From: Acidobacteria bacterium 37-71-11
GTDB taxonomy: Bacteria > Acidobacteriota > Thermoanaerobaculia > Thermoanaerobaculales > Thermoanaerobaculaceae
Assembly (NCBI GenBank): GCA_002279285.1
Contig: NCBR01000147.1
Location: forward strand, 1-6,217
DNA length: 6,217 nucleotides
Reading direction: 5' to 3'
Part shown: positions 1 to 5,143 of the stretch, piece after piece
Numbering within the stretch: position 1 is the stretch's first letter
Layout: the number at the start of each line of letters is the position of its first letter
Made by a program: the position numbers and the translations under genes
The notes under the pieces: generated by a model
What the model was told of the DNA's origin: nothing
The model's database searches: none
What the model saw: the letters and a program-made list of their open reading frames with translations, nothing else

Positions 1-1119
1 CGCGCATACGCCCAGGGCGACGACGAACACCTTTTGCAGCGCAACCATCTTGTCGGGGTCCGCATCGGGACGCACCATCCGCTGGTAGATGTCGCGCATG
101 ACGTTGGAACTGGAGGAGAGCAGGTAGTTCATCCCGGTCGAGAGGACGACCGCGCACGCCGCACCGAGCAGGAGTACCCCGACGGGCGCGGGCACCATGT
201 GGCGCGCGGCGTTGAGCACCAGCGAGCGCGGGTCCCAGTGGGTCTGGTGCTCGACGTTGTACGCCGCCGCGAAGACGGCGATCGCGATCACGATGGTCTC
301 CACTACGATCGTGCCGACGATCCAGATCGCGACCGCGCGCTTGGCTTCCTTCGGCGAGCGAGCGGCATAGAACTTCTGGTACATCGACTGCACACCCATC
401 AACAGCAGGAGAGTGGAGAGGAAATAGGAGAGCCCCTTGAGGGCGGGGTACTTGCCGAAATCGGGCGAGAAGACCTTGAAGTCGCCGGGTGGGAGGACCT
501 GGGCCGCGTGCGACCAACCCCCGGCCGCGATGACGACGAACGGCACCGCCAGGCAGCACGCGAGCACGATGATGATGCCGTTCGGCAGGTCCGTGTGGGC
601 GACCGCGACCATACCGCCGATCGCGACGAAGAGGATCACGAACGCTGCCGCGATCGTCTGGCCCAGCCCGAGCGAGATCCTGCCGTCGGTTGCGACGTTC
701 AGGATGTAGCCGCCCGCGCGGAACTGGTAGGCGACGATCGTGGTGAAGGCGACGATCAGGGCGAGCGCGCCGAACAGGCGGGCGAACTTCCCGTAGCGGA
801 CCTCCAGGATGTCGCCGACCGTGTACTGCCCGAAAGTCCGGATCTTGCCGGCGACGAAGTAGATGATGCCAATGCCGAGGAACGCGCCCGCCGGCTGCCA
901 GAGCGCGCTCCAGCCGGCGTGGTAGGCGTACTCGGCGCCCGCGATGAAGGTCCCGGAGCCGATCCAGGTGCAGACCAGCGTGAAGACCATGGTGGTCAGG
1001 GAGAGCTTGCGCCCGGCCAACATGAAATCTTCCTGCGTCTTGACGCGCTTGGAGCGGTACAGGTTGAAGCCCGTCAGGACCAGGAGGTAGCCCAGGATCA
1101 CCCACAAGTACCAGCCCAT
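1..1119 (-). CDS. Sodium:solute symporter (SSS family) permease, C-terminus cut by window edge
   Basis: Inner-membrane transporter that couples solute uptake to Na+; the substrate cannot be told from the sequence. It reads without a stop to the left edge, giving 373 visible residues of a family usually near 450-550. Successive hydrophobic segments start at residue 3. Family landmarks are the first-helix region WIGSGTF (52-58), GQYTVGDILEVRYG (97-110), the loop HTDLPNG (175-181), and LSTGMNYLLSSSSN (326-339) followed by RDIYQR. In PutP and vSGLT the helix carrying the equivalent of S327/T328 contributes to the Na+ site, so the site looks intact. The ATG at 1119 is preceded by GGGAGG with 4 bases between, which decides the start. 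It lies about 100 bp downstream of the DUF2007 gene on the same strand, so it may share that transcript or have its own promoter. The visible part is undamaged. Family assignment is firm; substrate is unknown. Confidence 0.93.
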   Translation of the reverse strand, partial: MGWYLWVILGYLLVLTGFNLYRSKRVKTQEDFMLAGRKLSLTTMVFTLVCTWIGSGTFIAGAEYAYHAGWSALWQPAGAFLGIGIIYFVAGKIRTFGQYTVGDILEVRYGKFARLFGALALIVAFTTIVAYQFRAGGYILNVATDGRISLGLGQTIAAAFVILFVAIGGMVAVAHTDLPNGIIIVLACCLAVPFVVIAAGGWSHAAQVLPPGDFKVFSPDFGKYPALKGLSYFLSTLLLLMGVQSMYQKFYAARSPKEAKRAVAIWIVGTIVVETIVIAIAVFAAAYNVEHQTHWDPRSLVLNAARHMVPAPVGVLLLGAACAVVLSTGMNYLLSSSSNVMRDIYQRMVRPDADPDKMVALQKVFVVALGVCA

Positions 1120-1123
1120 CGTT

Positions 1124-1141
1124 CCTCCCACCCACCCACCC
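1124..1141 (-). promoter_or_regulatory. Shine-Dalgarno of the symporter gene embedded in a four-tract G-quadruplex motif
   Basis: Read on the minus strand, 1141 to 1127 is four GGG tracts separated by single T residues, followed directly by AGG (1126-1124). The last GGG plus AGG forms the GGGAGG Shine-Dalgarno sequence, 4 bases before the ATG at 1119. Four G3 tracts with one-base loops is the pattern known to fold into very stable parallel G-quadruplexes in vitro. Folding in the mRNA would hide the ribosome-binding site. The motif is seen directly; folding and regulation are inference. It could equally be simple-repeat expansion of a GGGT unit with no function. Confidence 0.6.
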
Positions 1142-1167
1142 GGGCTCAGGGCACCGGGCTCAGGGTA
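1140..1167. repeat. Tandem duplication of a 14-bp unit in the symporter leader
   Basis: Positions 1140-1153 and 1154-1167 are adjacent copies of a 14-base unit (CCGGGCTCAGGG followed by CA or TA), identical at 13 of 14 positions. The repeat lies just upstream of the G-rich element on the minus strand, between the DUF2007 gene and the symporter. It may reflect replication slippage. Two copies could also be two protein-binding sites, but the unit is not a perfect inverted repeat, so an operator role is only a guess. Confidence 0.75.
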
Positions 1168-1179
1168 CCGCTGCCAAAC

Positions 1180-1192
1180 TTGCGGCCCGCAA
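1180..1192. repeat. Short perfect inverted repeat between the DUF2007 and symporter genes
   Basis: TTGCGG and CCGCAA flank a single central base. As RNA this gives a 5-bp stem with a 3-base loop. It starts about 30 bp after the DUF2007 stop on the minus strand. There is no run of U after it, only GUUU, so it is a poor candidate for an intrinsic terminator. It could be a weak stem or a small binding site. Confidence 0.3.
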
Positions 1193-1222
1193 CCATCCAC
1201 AGAAGAGGCGAACGGCGGCTCG

Positions 1223-1492
1223 CTACCCGTCCCCCCCGGACTCCTCGGTGTCGCCGACCTCGAGCTGGCGCAGTTCGCCGGCGGCGAGCAGATCGCGGGC
1301 CTGCTGCTCGAACTCGCGGGGGACCACGATCCCCACCGAGCCGAGGCCGTCGAGCGTCAGGCCGTACACCCGGCCTGCGGCCTCGCCCAAGACCGCCGCG
1401 GGGATGCCGTTGGCGCGGAACGCGGCGAGCACCGGCTCGGCGTTGATCGCACCCTCGACCCGCAGGACCTCGACCTCGTCACCGTCGGACAT
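1223..1492 (-). CDS. DUF2007 family small protein (putative signal-transducing protein)
   Basis: Small cytoplasmic protein of 89 residues. Residues 6-70 follow the DUF2007 (Pfam PF09413) pattern: a first strand EVEVLRVEG, then INAEPVLAAFRANGIPAAVLGE, in which a helix leads into a GIP turn and a second strand, then a variable loop, a strand VGIVVPREF and a final helix EQQARDLL. The family is thought to adopt a small alpha/beta ferredoxin-like fold; its role is not established and it carries no catalytic motif. The C-terminus (GDTEESGGDG) is acidic and probably disordered. The ATG at 1492 is 6 bp past the stop of the peptidase gene with only a weak GAG upstream, so translation is probably coupled to that gene. 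It ends in TAG, whereas its complete neighbours end in TGA. Family assignment is fairly sure; function is unknown. Confidence 0.8.
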   Translation of the reverse strand: MSDGDEVEVLRVEGAINAEPVLAAFRANGIPAAVLGEAAGRVYGLTLDGLGSVGIVVPREFEQQARDLLAAGELRQLEVGDTEESGGDG

Positions 1493-1498
1493 TCGCGC

Positions 1499-2689
1499 TC
1501 AACCGGCGTCGATCAGGATCAGGTGCTTCTGCATCTCGCCCGCGACGTCCACCTTCCCGCCAGGTGTGATGAACACGTTGATCTCGGAGCGCGCTGCCAT
1601 CTCGCCGGGCAGGTAGATGCCGGGCTCGATCGAGAAGCACACGCCGGGCACGAGCCGGCGGTCGTCGCGGGTCTCCAGGTTGTCGATGTTGACCCCGCTC
1701 CAGTGAACTTCCTCCCCGATCGAGTGGCCGGTGCGATGGACGAACTGCCGCCCGTACCCCGCCTTCTCCACCACCGCGCGGCAGACGTCGTCCACCTCCC
1801 AGCCGTAGACGGGCGCCCCCGCCGCGTACCGCGCCTGGATGAACTCGAGGGCGGCGTTGCGGCCGTCGCGCACGACGTTGAAGATCTCGACGTACTTGGC
1901 CGGCGGTTTGGCGCCCACGAACCCGCACCAGGTGATGTCGTAGAACACCGACCCGGGCGTGTCGAGCTTGGCCCAGAGGTCGATGAGGAGCGTGTCGCCC
2001 TTCCTGATCGGCCTCGCGTTCTCGGGGGTGGGCTCGAAGTGCGGGTCGGCCGGCTGCTCGTTGGTGCCGACGATCGGGTACTCGCGCATGCAGTCGAGCC
2101 CCTCTTCGCCGAACCGCTTGACGATGAACTGCTGGACGTCGTACTGGGTGAGCGTGCGGGAAGCGCGCAGCTCGCTGCCGACCAGGGCGAACGCTTCGTC
2201 CTTGATGCGCTGCACCCTCTCGCCGGCGTCCAGGTGCGACCGGTAGGCGTCGTCGTCGAGCAACGCCTGGAACGTCTGCACGAGGCCGGCCGAGGAGACG
2301 ACCTCGTACCCGAACGAGCGGATCAACTCGACCGTGCCGGCGTCTACGATCGAGACATAAGGCACGTTCCCCTCGGGGGAATACTGCATCGCGACCTTGA
2401 CCGCCGAACCGAGCGCCTCCTTGATGGCCGTGTGCAGCTCGCGCCAGGAGAGGTAGACCCGCTTCGCGCCCGGCAGGGCGTCGAGCTTGGTGGACTCGAC
2501 GGCGGAAACCAGCCGGACCGGCTCGCCCTCGGCAGGAATCCAGTAGAACCAGCGACGGGTCGTGAACCTCCCGAAGTCCAGGCCGAGGACGCTGTACGCA
2601 ATTGCGTCGCGGTTGCGGAAGTCGTAGAGCAGCCAGCCGTCCGCGCCGGCCGCCTTGAGCTCGCTCTGAATGCGTGCGATGTCGGGCAC
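1499..2689 (-). CDS. M24 family metallopeptidase, Xaa-Pro aminopeptidase type
   Basis: Predicted cytoplasmic dinuclear-metal peptidase that removes N-terminal residues next to proline, or hydrolyses such dipeptides. It has 396 residues from a GTG at 2689, chosen because GGGAGG lies 5 bases upstream; the same frame stays open to 2770, but that extension has no ribosome site and a non-family sequence. An N-terminal creatinase-like domain spans about 1-150 and the pita-bread catalytic domain about 155-396. All five metal ligands expected in M24 are visible: D237 (LLIDLWAK), D251 (YDIT), H322 (HRTGHSIGEEVH), E355 (FSIEPGIY) and E369 (RSEINVFIT). R367, next to the last ligand, is also kept. Two oddities stand out: the usual DITRT motif reads DITWCGFVG, and the gap between the two aspartates is 14 positions against 11 in E. 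coli PepP. It is followed 6 bp later by the DUF2007 gene. Exact substrate (aminopeptidase, prolidase or other M24 hydrolase) is open. Confidence 0.88.
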   Translation of the reverse strand: MPDIARIQSELKAAGADGWLLYDFRNRDAIAYSVLGLDFGRFTTRRWFYWIPAEGEPVRLVSAVESTKLDALPGAKRVYLSWRELHTAIKEALGSAVKVAMQYSPEGNVPYVSIVDAGTVELIRSFGYEVVSSAGLVQTFQALLDDDAYRSHLDAGERVQRIKDEAFALVGSELRASRTLTQYDVQQFIVKRFGEEGLDCMREYPIVGTNEQPADPHFEPTPENARPIRKGDTLLIDLWAKLDTPGSVFYDITWCGFVGAKPPAKYVEIFNVVRDGRNAALEFIQARYAAGAPVYGWEVDDVCRAVVEKAGYGRQFVHRTGHSIGEEVHWSGVNIDNLETRDDRRLVPGVCFSIEPGIYLPGEMAARSEINVFITPGGKVDVAGEMQKHLILIDAG

Positions 2690-2694
2690 TGGGA

Positions 2695-2700
2695 CCTCCC
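2695..2700 (-). promoter_or_regulatory. Ribosome-binding site that fixes the GTG start of the M24 peptidase
   Basis: GGGAGG on the minus strand ends 5 bases before the GTG at 2689. It is the only good Shine-Dalgarno sequence near the 5' end of this reading frame, and the protein sequence becomes family-like exactly at this codon (PDIARIQSELKAAGADGWLL). Confidence 0.8.
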
Positions 2701-2713
2701 TCGCGTGCGGCCA

Positions 2714-2742
2714 AGGTTGCACACCCAAGGCCCGCCCGTCAA
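2714..2742 (-). promoter_or_regulatory. Possible sigma-70 type promoter for the peptidase-DUF2007 unit
   Basis: On the minus strand TTGACG (2742-2737) matches the -35 consensus at five of six positions. A 17-base spacer leads to CAACCT (2719-2714), a weak -10 that keeps only the second A and final T. Transcription would start near 2707, leaving a leader of about 18 bases that contains the ribosome site. Position and spacing are good, but the -10 is poor. The 82-bp gap has no other obvious candidate. Confidence 0.35.
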
Positions 2743-2771
2743 CTCTCCCCGCCGCCGGCCGCGGAGGCAAT

Positions 2772-3935
2772 TCAGTACACGAAACGCGGACCGACGTTGA
2801 CGACGACCTTCGCGACCTGGGGGAAACGCGCCGTCAACGCATCGCGGATGGCAGCAGCGGCGGCGGGCGCCTGACCGCTGTCCGCCTTGAGGTCCAAGAT
2901 GACGTAGCAGGGACGCTCGTGACCGACGATGCGCAGCGCGTGGAACTCCTGCGCCCCGGCGACGGTGGGCAGCGTGGCGACGAGGAACGAGTGGACCGCG
3001 GCGTACAGGGGGTGCGCCCGGTTCACGGGGTCCACGTGCACCACCGCCTGGCCCGGGAAGCTCATCGTCAGCGCGTTCTCCACCGTCTCAGCCAGGTCGT
3101 GGGCGCTGGCGAGATCGAGTGCGTCCGAGATCTCGATGTGCAGCGAGGTCACGAGAAAACCCCCGTACCAGTGCACGAGGACCTCGTGGACCTCATCCAC
3201 GCCCGGCACCGCCAGCGCCGTGGCTCGGATCTGGGCAACCAGTTGCGGCGAGGGCGCCTGCCCGATCAGGGGGTCGAGCGCGTCTCGCGTCAGCGCGTAG
3301 GCGGCGGCCGCAATGAACGCCGCCACCGCGAGGCCGCCGACGCCGTCCACCCAGTCCAGGCCGAACCTCTCGGCAACGAGCGACGCGATCACCACCCCCG
3401 TGGCGACGGCGTCGCTGCGGTGGTGCAGGAAATCGCCCCGCAGCGCGTTCGAGTCGATCCGTCCGCCGAGGTCGCGGGCGAAGCGCGACAGCCACTCCTT
3501 GACCGGCAGCGTTGCGGTCAGCGCCAGCAGTAGGCCGATGGAAGCGTGGACCGGGTGCGGGTGCAGCAGCCGCAACACGGAGTTCTGCCCGATCTCCCAG
3601 GCGGCCACGAAGAGCAGGATCCCGACGACGAGCGTGGCGATGCTCTCGACGCGGCCGTGGCCGAACGGGTGCTTGGCGTCTGAGGGCCTCGCCGCGGCCC
3701 TGAACCCCCAGATGATCACCCCCGAGCCGAGGAGGTCGCCGAGAGAGTGCATCGCGTCGGCGACCAGCGTAATGCTCCCGATGAGGAGACCGGGGACGAG
3801 TTTGACCGCGAAGAGCACAAGGTTGATGACGACGCTCGCCCATCCCTCCAGCAGCCCGTACGCCTCCCTGGTGCGGAGGTTCGAGACGTCCTGAGGAGTT
3901 GGGACGAATTTCCTGACGAGCCAGTCCGTCAGCAC
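2772..3935 (-). CDS. Cation diffusion facilitator (CDF) metal transporter with two C-terminal cytoplasmic domains
   Basis: Inner-membrane proton-coupled exporter of a divalent metal, probably Zn2+ and possibly Fe, Co or Mn. Six membrane segments fall roughly at 33-52, 55-78, 98-112, 132-146, 172-188 and 193-213. The transport site is H63xxxD67 in helix 2 and H171xxxD175 in helix 5, matching D45xxxD49 and H153xxxD157 of E. coli YiiP; HD-HD sites are typical of zinc transporters. The loop DAKHPFGH supplies D86, H89 and H93, equivalent to the second YiiP site. The first C-terminal domain (about 228-303) keeps H250, H266, H300 and D302, equivalent to the YiiP inter-subunit zinc site. Residues 309-387 look like a second copy of that domain without the metal ligands, which explains 387 residues against the usual ~300. 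The start is a GTG at 3935; an in-frame TAG four codons upstream rules out a longer protein. No Shine-Dalgarno sequence is evident, so the mRNA may be leaderless. It is divergent from cysM. Confidence 0.94.
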   Translation of the reverse strand: MLTDWLVRKFVPTPQDVSNLRTREAYGLLEGWASVVINLVLFAVKLVPGLLIGSITLVADAMHSLGDLLGSGVIIWGFRAAARPSDAKHPFGHGRVESIATLVVGILLFVAAWEIGQNSVLRLLHPHPVHASIGLLLALTATLPVKEWLSRFARDLGGRIDSNALRGDFLHHRSDAVATGVVIASLVAERFGLDWVDGVGGLAVAAFIAAAAYALTRDALDPLIGQAPSPQLVAQIRATALAVPGVDEVHEVLVHWYGGFLVTSLHIEISDALDLASAHDLAETVENALTMSFPGQAVVHVDPVNRAHPLYAAVHSFLVATLPTVAGAQEFHALRIVGHERPCYVILDLKADSGQAPAAAAAIRDALTARFPQVAKVVVNVGPRFVY

Positions 3936-3941
3936 CGCCGG

Positions 3942-3947
3942 AGCCTA
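3942..3947 (-). promoter_or_regulatory. Candidate -10 element for leaderless transcription of the CDF gene
   Basis: On the minus strand TGC followed by TAGGCT gives an extended -10 of the form TGnTAnnnT. It ends 6 bases before the GTG start codon at 3935. That spacing would place the transcription start at or beside the start codon, which agrees with the absence of a recognisable ribosome-binding site. No clear -35 is seen. Treat this as a hypothesis. Confidence 0.3.
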
Positions 3948-3971
3948 GCACACGGCTGCTTTCCGGTGGTG

Positions 3972-3977
3972 TATCCT
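3972..3977 (+). promoter_or_regulatory. Weak candidate -10 box for cysM
   Basis: TATCCT is the best -10-like hexamer in the 91-bp divergent region on the plus strand. Transcription would begin near 3984, where the paired GC-rich leader begins. No convincing -35 sits 16-18 bases upstream, so either an activator is needed or the promoter is misidentified. Confidence 0.25.
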
Positions 3978-3983
3978 TCGCCG

Positions 3984-4021
3984 GCCCCAGCAGGGGCGGC
4001 CCGCACCTCGCGGGCTGGGGG
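3984..4021 (+). promoter_or_regulatory. cysM leader with mutually exclusive hairpins near the ribosome-binding site
   Basis: Hairpin A pairs GCCCC (3984-3988) with GGGGC (3993-3997) around a 4-base loop. Hairpin B pairs GCCCGC (3999-4004) with GCGGGC (4010-4015) around a 5-base loop. In an alternative fold, CCCCA (3985-3989) pairs with TGGGG (4016-4020) outside hairpin B, which excludes hairpin A. The GGGGG at 4017-4021 is the only Shine-Dalgarno-like sequence before the GTG at 4027, so the alternative fold would cover it. The complementarity is seen directly; a switching role is inference, and high GC makes chance pairing easy. It resembles no riboswitch class I know. Confidence 0.4.
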
Positions 4022-4026
4022 TTCGC

Positions 4027-4926
4027 GTGACGACAACCACCGTCCTCGACATGATCGGCAACACGCCGCTCATCCCGCTCCGCCACATGATGCAGCCCGG
4101 GATGGCCGCGGTCCTCATCAAGATGGAAGCCTGGAACCCGTCCGGCTCGCTGAAGGACCGTGTCGTCAAGTACATCGTGGAGGACGCCGAGCGCTCCGGC
4201 CTGCTGAAGCCGCAGCACACCATCATCGACGCGTCATCCGGCAACACCGGCATCGCCATCGCCATGATCGCGACCCTCAAGGGCTACCGCTCGCGCATCT
4301 ACATGCCGGAGACCAAGTCGGTCGAGCGTCGCAAGATCATGCGCACGTGGGGGACCGAGCTCGTCCTCACCACCGGTGCCGACCAGAACTCCCACATCTG
4401 GGCGGTGGAGGAGGCCGCGAAGGACACGGCGACCTTCTTCTACCTCAACCAGAACGGCAACGAGGGGAACGTCCTGTCGCACTACTTCGGCACCGGCGCC
4501 GAGCTGCTCGCCCAGACCCACGGCGACATCGACTGTTTCGTGGCCGGCGCCGGCACCGGCGGCACGCTCATGGGCGTCGCGCGCTACCTGCGCGACCACG
4601 ACCGGCCGGCGCAGATCGTCGCGATCGAGCCCGACAACTCGCACTCCAAAATCGAAGGGTTGTTGCACTTCGACGGCACGTTCGTCCCCCCGATCTGGGA
4701 CGCCTCCCTAATCTCGGAACAGGTGCGGGTGAGCGACGAGGTGGCGTTCGAGACGGCCCGGCGCCTCGCCCGCGAGGAAGGGATCTTCTGCGGCCCGTCC
4801 ACCGGGGCGATCCTCGCGGTCGCCCTCGACAAGGCTCGCCAGCTCGGCGAGGGGCACACGGTCGTCACCGTGGGGTGCGACCGCGGCGAGCGCTACCTCT
4901 CGACCAAACTCGTCCCGGAGGAGTGA
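4027..4926 (+). CDS. cysM: Cysteine synthase, CysM-type (O-acetylserine sulfhydrylase B family)
   Basis: Cytoplasmic PLP enzyme of fold type II that makes L-cysteine from an activated serine (O-acetylserine in the family prototype) and a sulfur donor. It is 299 residues against about 303 in E. coli CysM. The PLP lysine is K43 in NPSGSLKDR. The substrate loop is SSGNTG (70-75), the phosphate-binding loop GTGGT (176-180), and the C-terminal motif CDRGERYLSTK (284-294). That last motif, together with GIAIAMIATLKGYR (75-88), DASLISE (225-231) and EGIFCG (251-256), is closer to CysM than to CysK or cystathionine beta-synthase. No regulatory CBS domain is present. The start is GTG at 4027 behind a weak GGGGG ribosome site; the next in-frame ATG at 4051 has no ribosome site and would cut into the family's N-terminal region. 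The gene is monocistronic as far as visible, divergent from the CDF gene and convergent with lhgO. Whether the sulfur donor is sulfide, thiosulfate or a thiocarboxylated carrier protein cannot be read from the sequence. Confidence 0.92.
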   Translation: MTTTTVLDMIGNTPLIPLRHMMQPGMAAVLIKMEAWNPSGSLKDRVVKYIVEDAERSGLLKPQHTIIDASSGNTGIAIAMIATLKGYRSRIYMPETKSVERRKIMRTWGTELVLTTGADQNSHIWAVEEAAKDTATFFYLNQNGNEGNVLSHYFGTGAELLAQTHGDIDCFVAGAGTGGTLMGVARYLRDHDRPAQIVAIEPDNSHSKIEGLLHFDGTFVPPIWDASLISEQVRVSDEVAFETARRLAREEGIFCGPSTGAILAVALDKARQLGEGHTVVTVGCDRGERYLSTKLVPEE

Positions 4927-4984
4927 GACCGGCCTCGGGGCGCACGCCGCGCCGGCCCGTCCCCGGCGAACGGCCGGAGTTGCG

Positions 4985-5143
4985 CTGACGGCGGGAGCGG
5001 CGATCTTTAGCGGCACCGTGGCCGCCCTCGCCCTAGGCGGCCCGCGGTGACTTGGAGCCGTCACGCCCCTGGGCGGGCTGTCGCTGATCGCGGGCTTCGC
5101 CGCGATGGCGGCGGCTGCCGTCAGGCGAGGCCGAAACTCCTGA
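4985..5143 (+). pseudogene. 3' relic of a DUF423 (YgdD/TMEM256-like) small membrane protein gene
   Basis: In the plus-strand frame passing through 4991, the bases encode AGAAIFSGTVAALALGGPR, then a TGA at 5048-5050, then LGAVTPLGGLSLIAGF and an alanine-rich hydrophobic tail, ending at TGA 5141-5143. This matches the C-terminal half of DUF423 proteins, whose last two helices carry FSGS...LAL and an RxLGAxTPxGG motif. The internal TGA stands where a tryptophan (TGG) would fit. The N-terminal half of the usual ~120 residues is missing: only about 60 bp separate the relic from cysM. An in-frame GLGAHA at 4931-4948 faintly recalls the family's GAFGAHAL motif and could be a remnant joined by an internal deletion, but that is weak. 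There is no start codon or ribosome site. The tail overlaps the lhgO end on the opposite strand. Confidence 0.7.

Noticed and set aside
34..1446. 470-residue plus-strand open frame
   Set aside because: It is antisense to the symporter and DUF2007 genes. Its product is low-complexity R/D/E/G-rich with no family motifs, the usual shadow in high-GC DNA.
1479..2714. 411-residue minus-strand frame over the peptidase
   Set aside because: It is an alternate frame of the M24 gene, rich in R, A, G and P. The other frame carries all five metal ligands.
2690..2770. N-terminal extension of the M24 peptidase to a start at 2770
   Set aside because: The added 27 residues have no family likeness or ribosome site, while GGGAGG sits correctly before the GTG at 2689.
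1523..2800. 425-residue plus-strand open frame
   Set aside because: It is antisense to the M24 gene, with a V/D/R/L-rich product typical of complementary-strand shadows and no ribosome site.
4952..4977. CCGGCC/GGCCGG inverted repeat after cysM as a terminator
   Set aside because: The stem is 6 bp with a 14-base loop and no U-run follows. Such pairing is common by chance in this composition.
3747..4988. 413-residue plus-strand frame overlapping cysM
   Set aside because: It is out of frame with the clear PLP-enzyme sequence and has a composition like other shadows.
5048..5050. TGA read as tryptophan or selenocysteine in a functional DUF423 gene
   Set aside because: TGA is the normal stop for neighbouring genes, the N-terminal half of the protein is missing, and no start signal exists, so simple gene decay is the better explanation.
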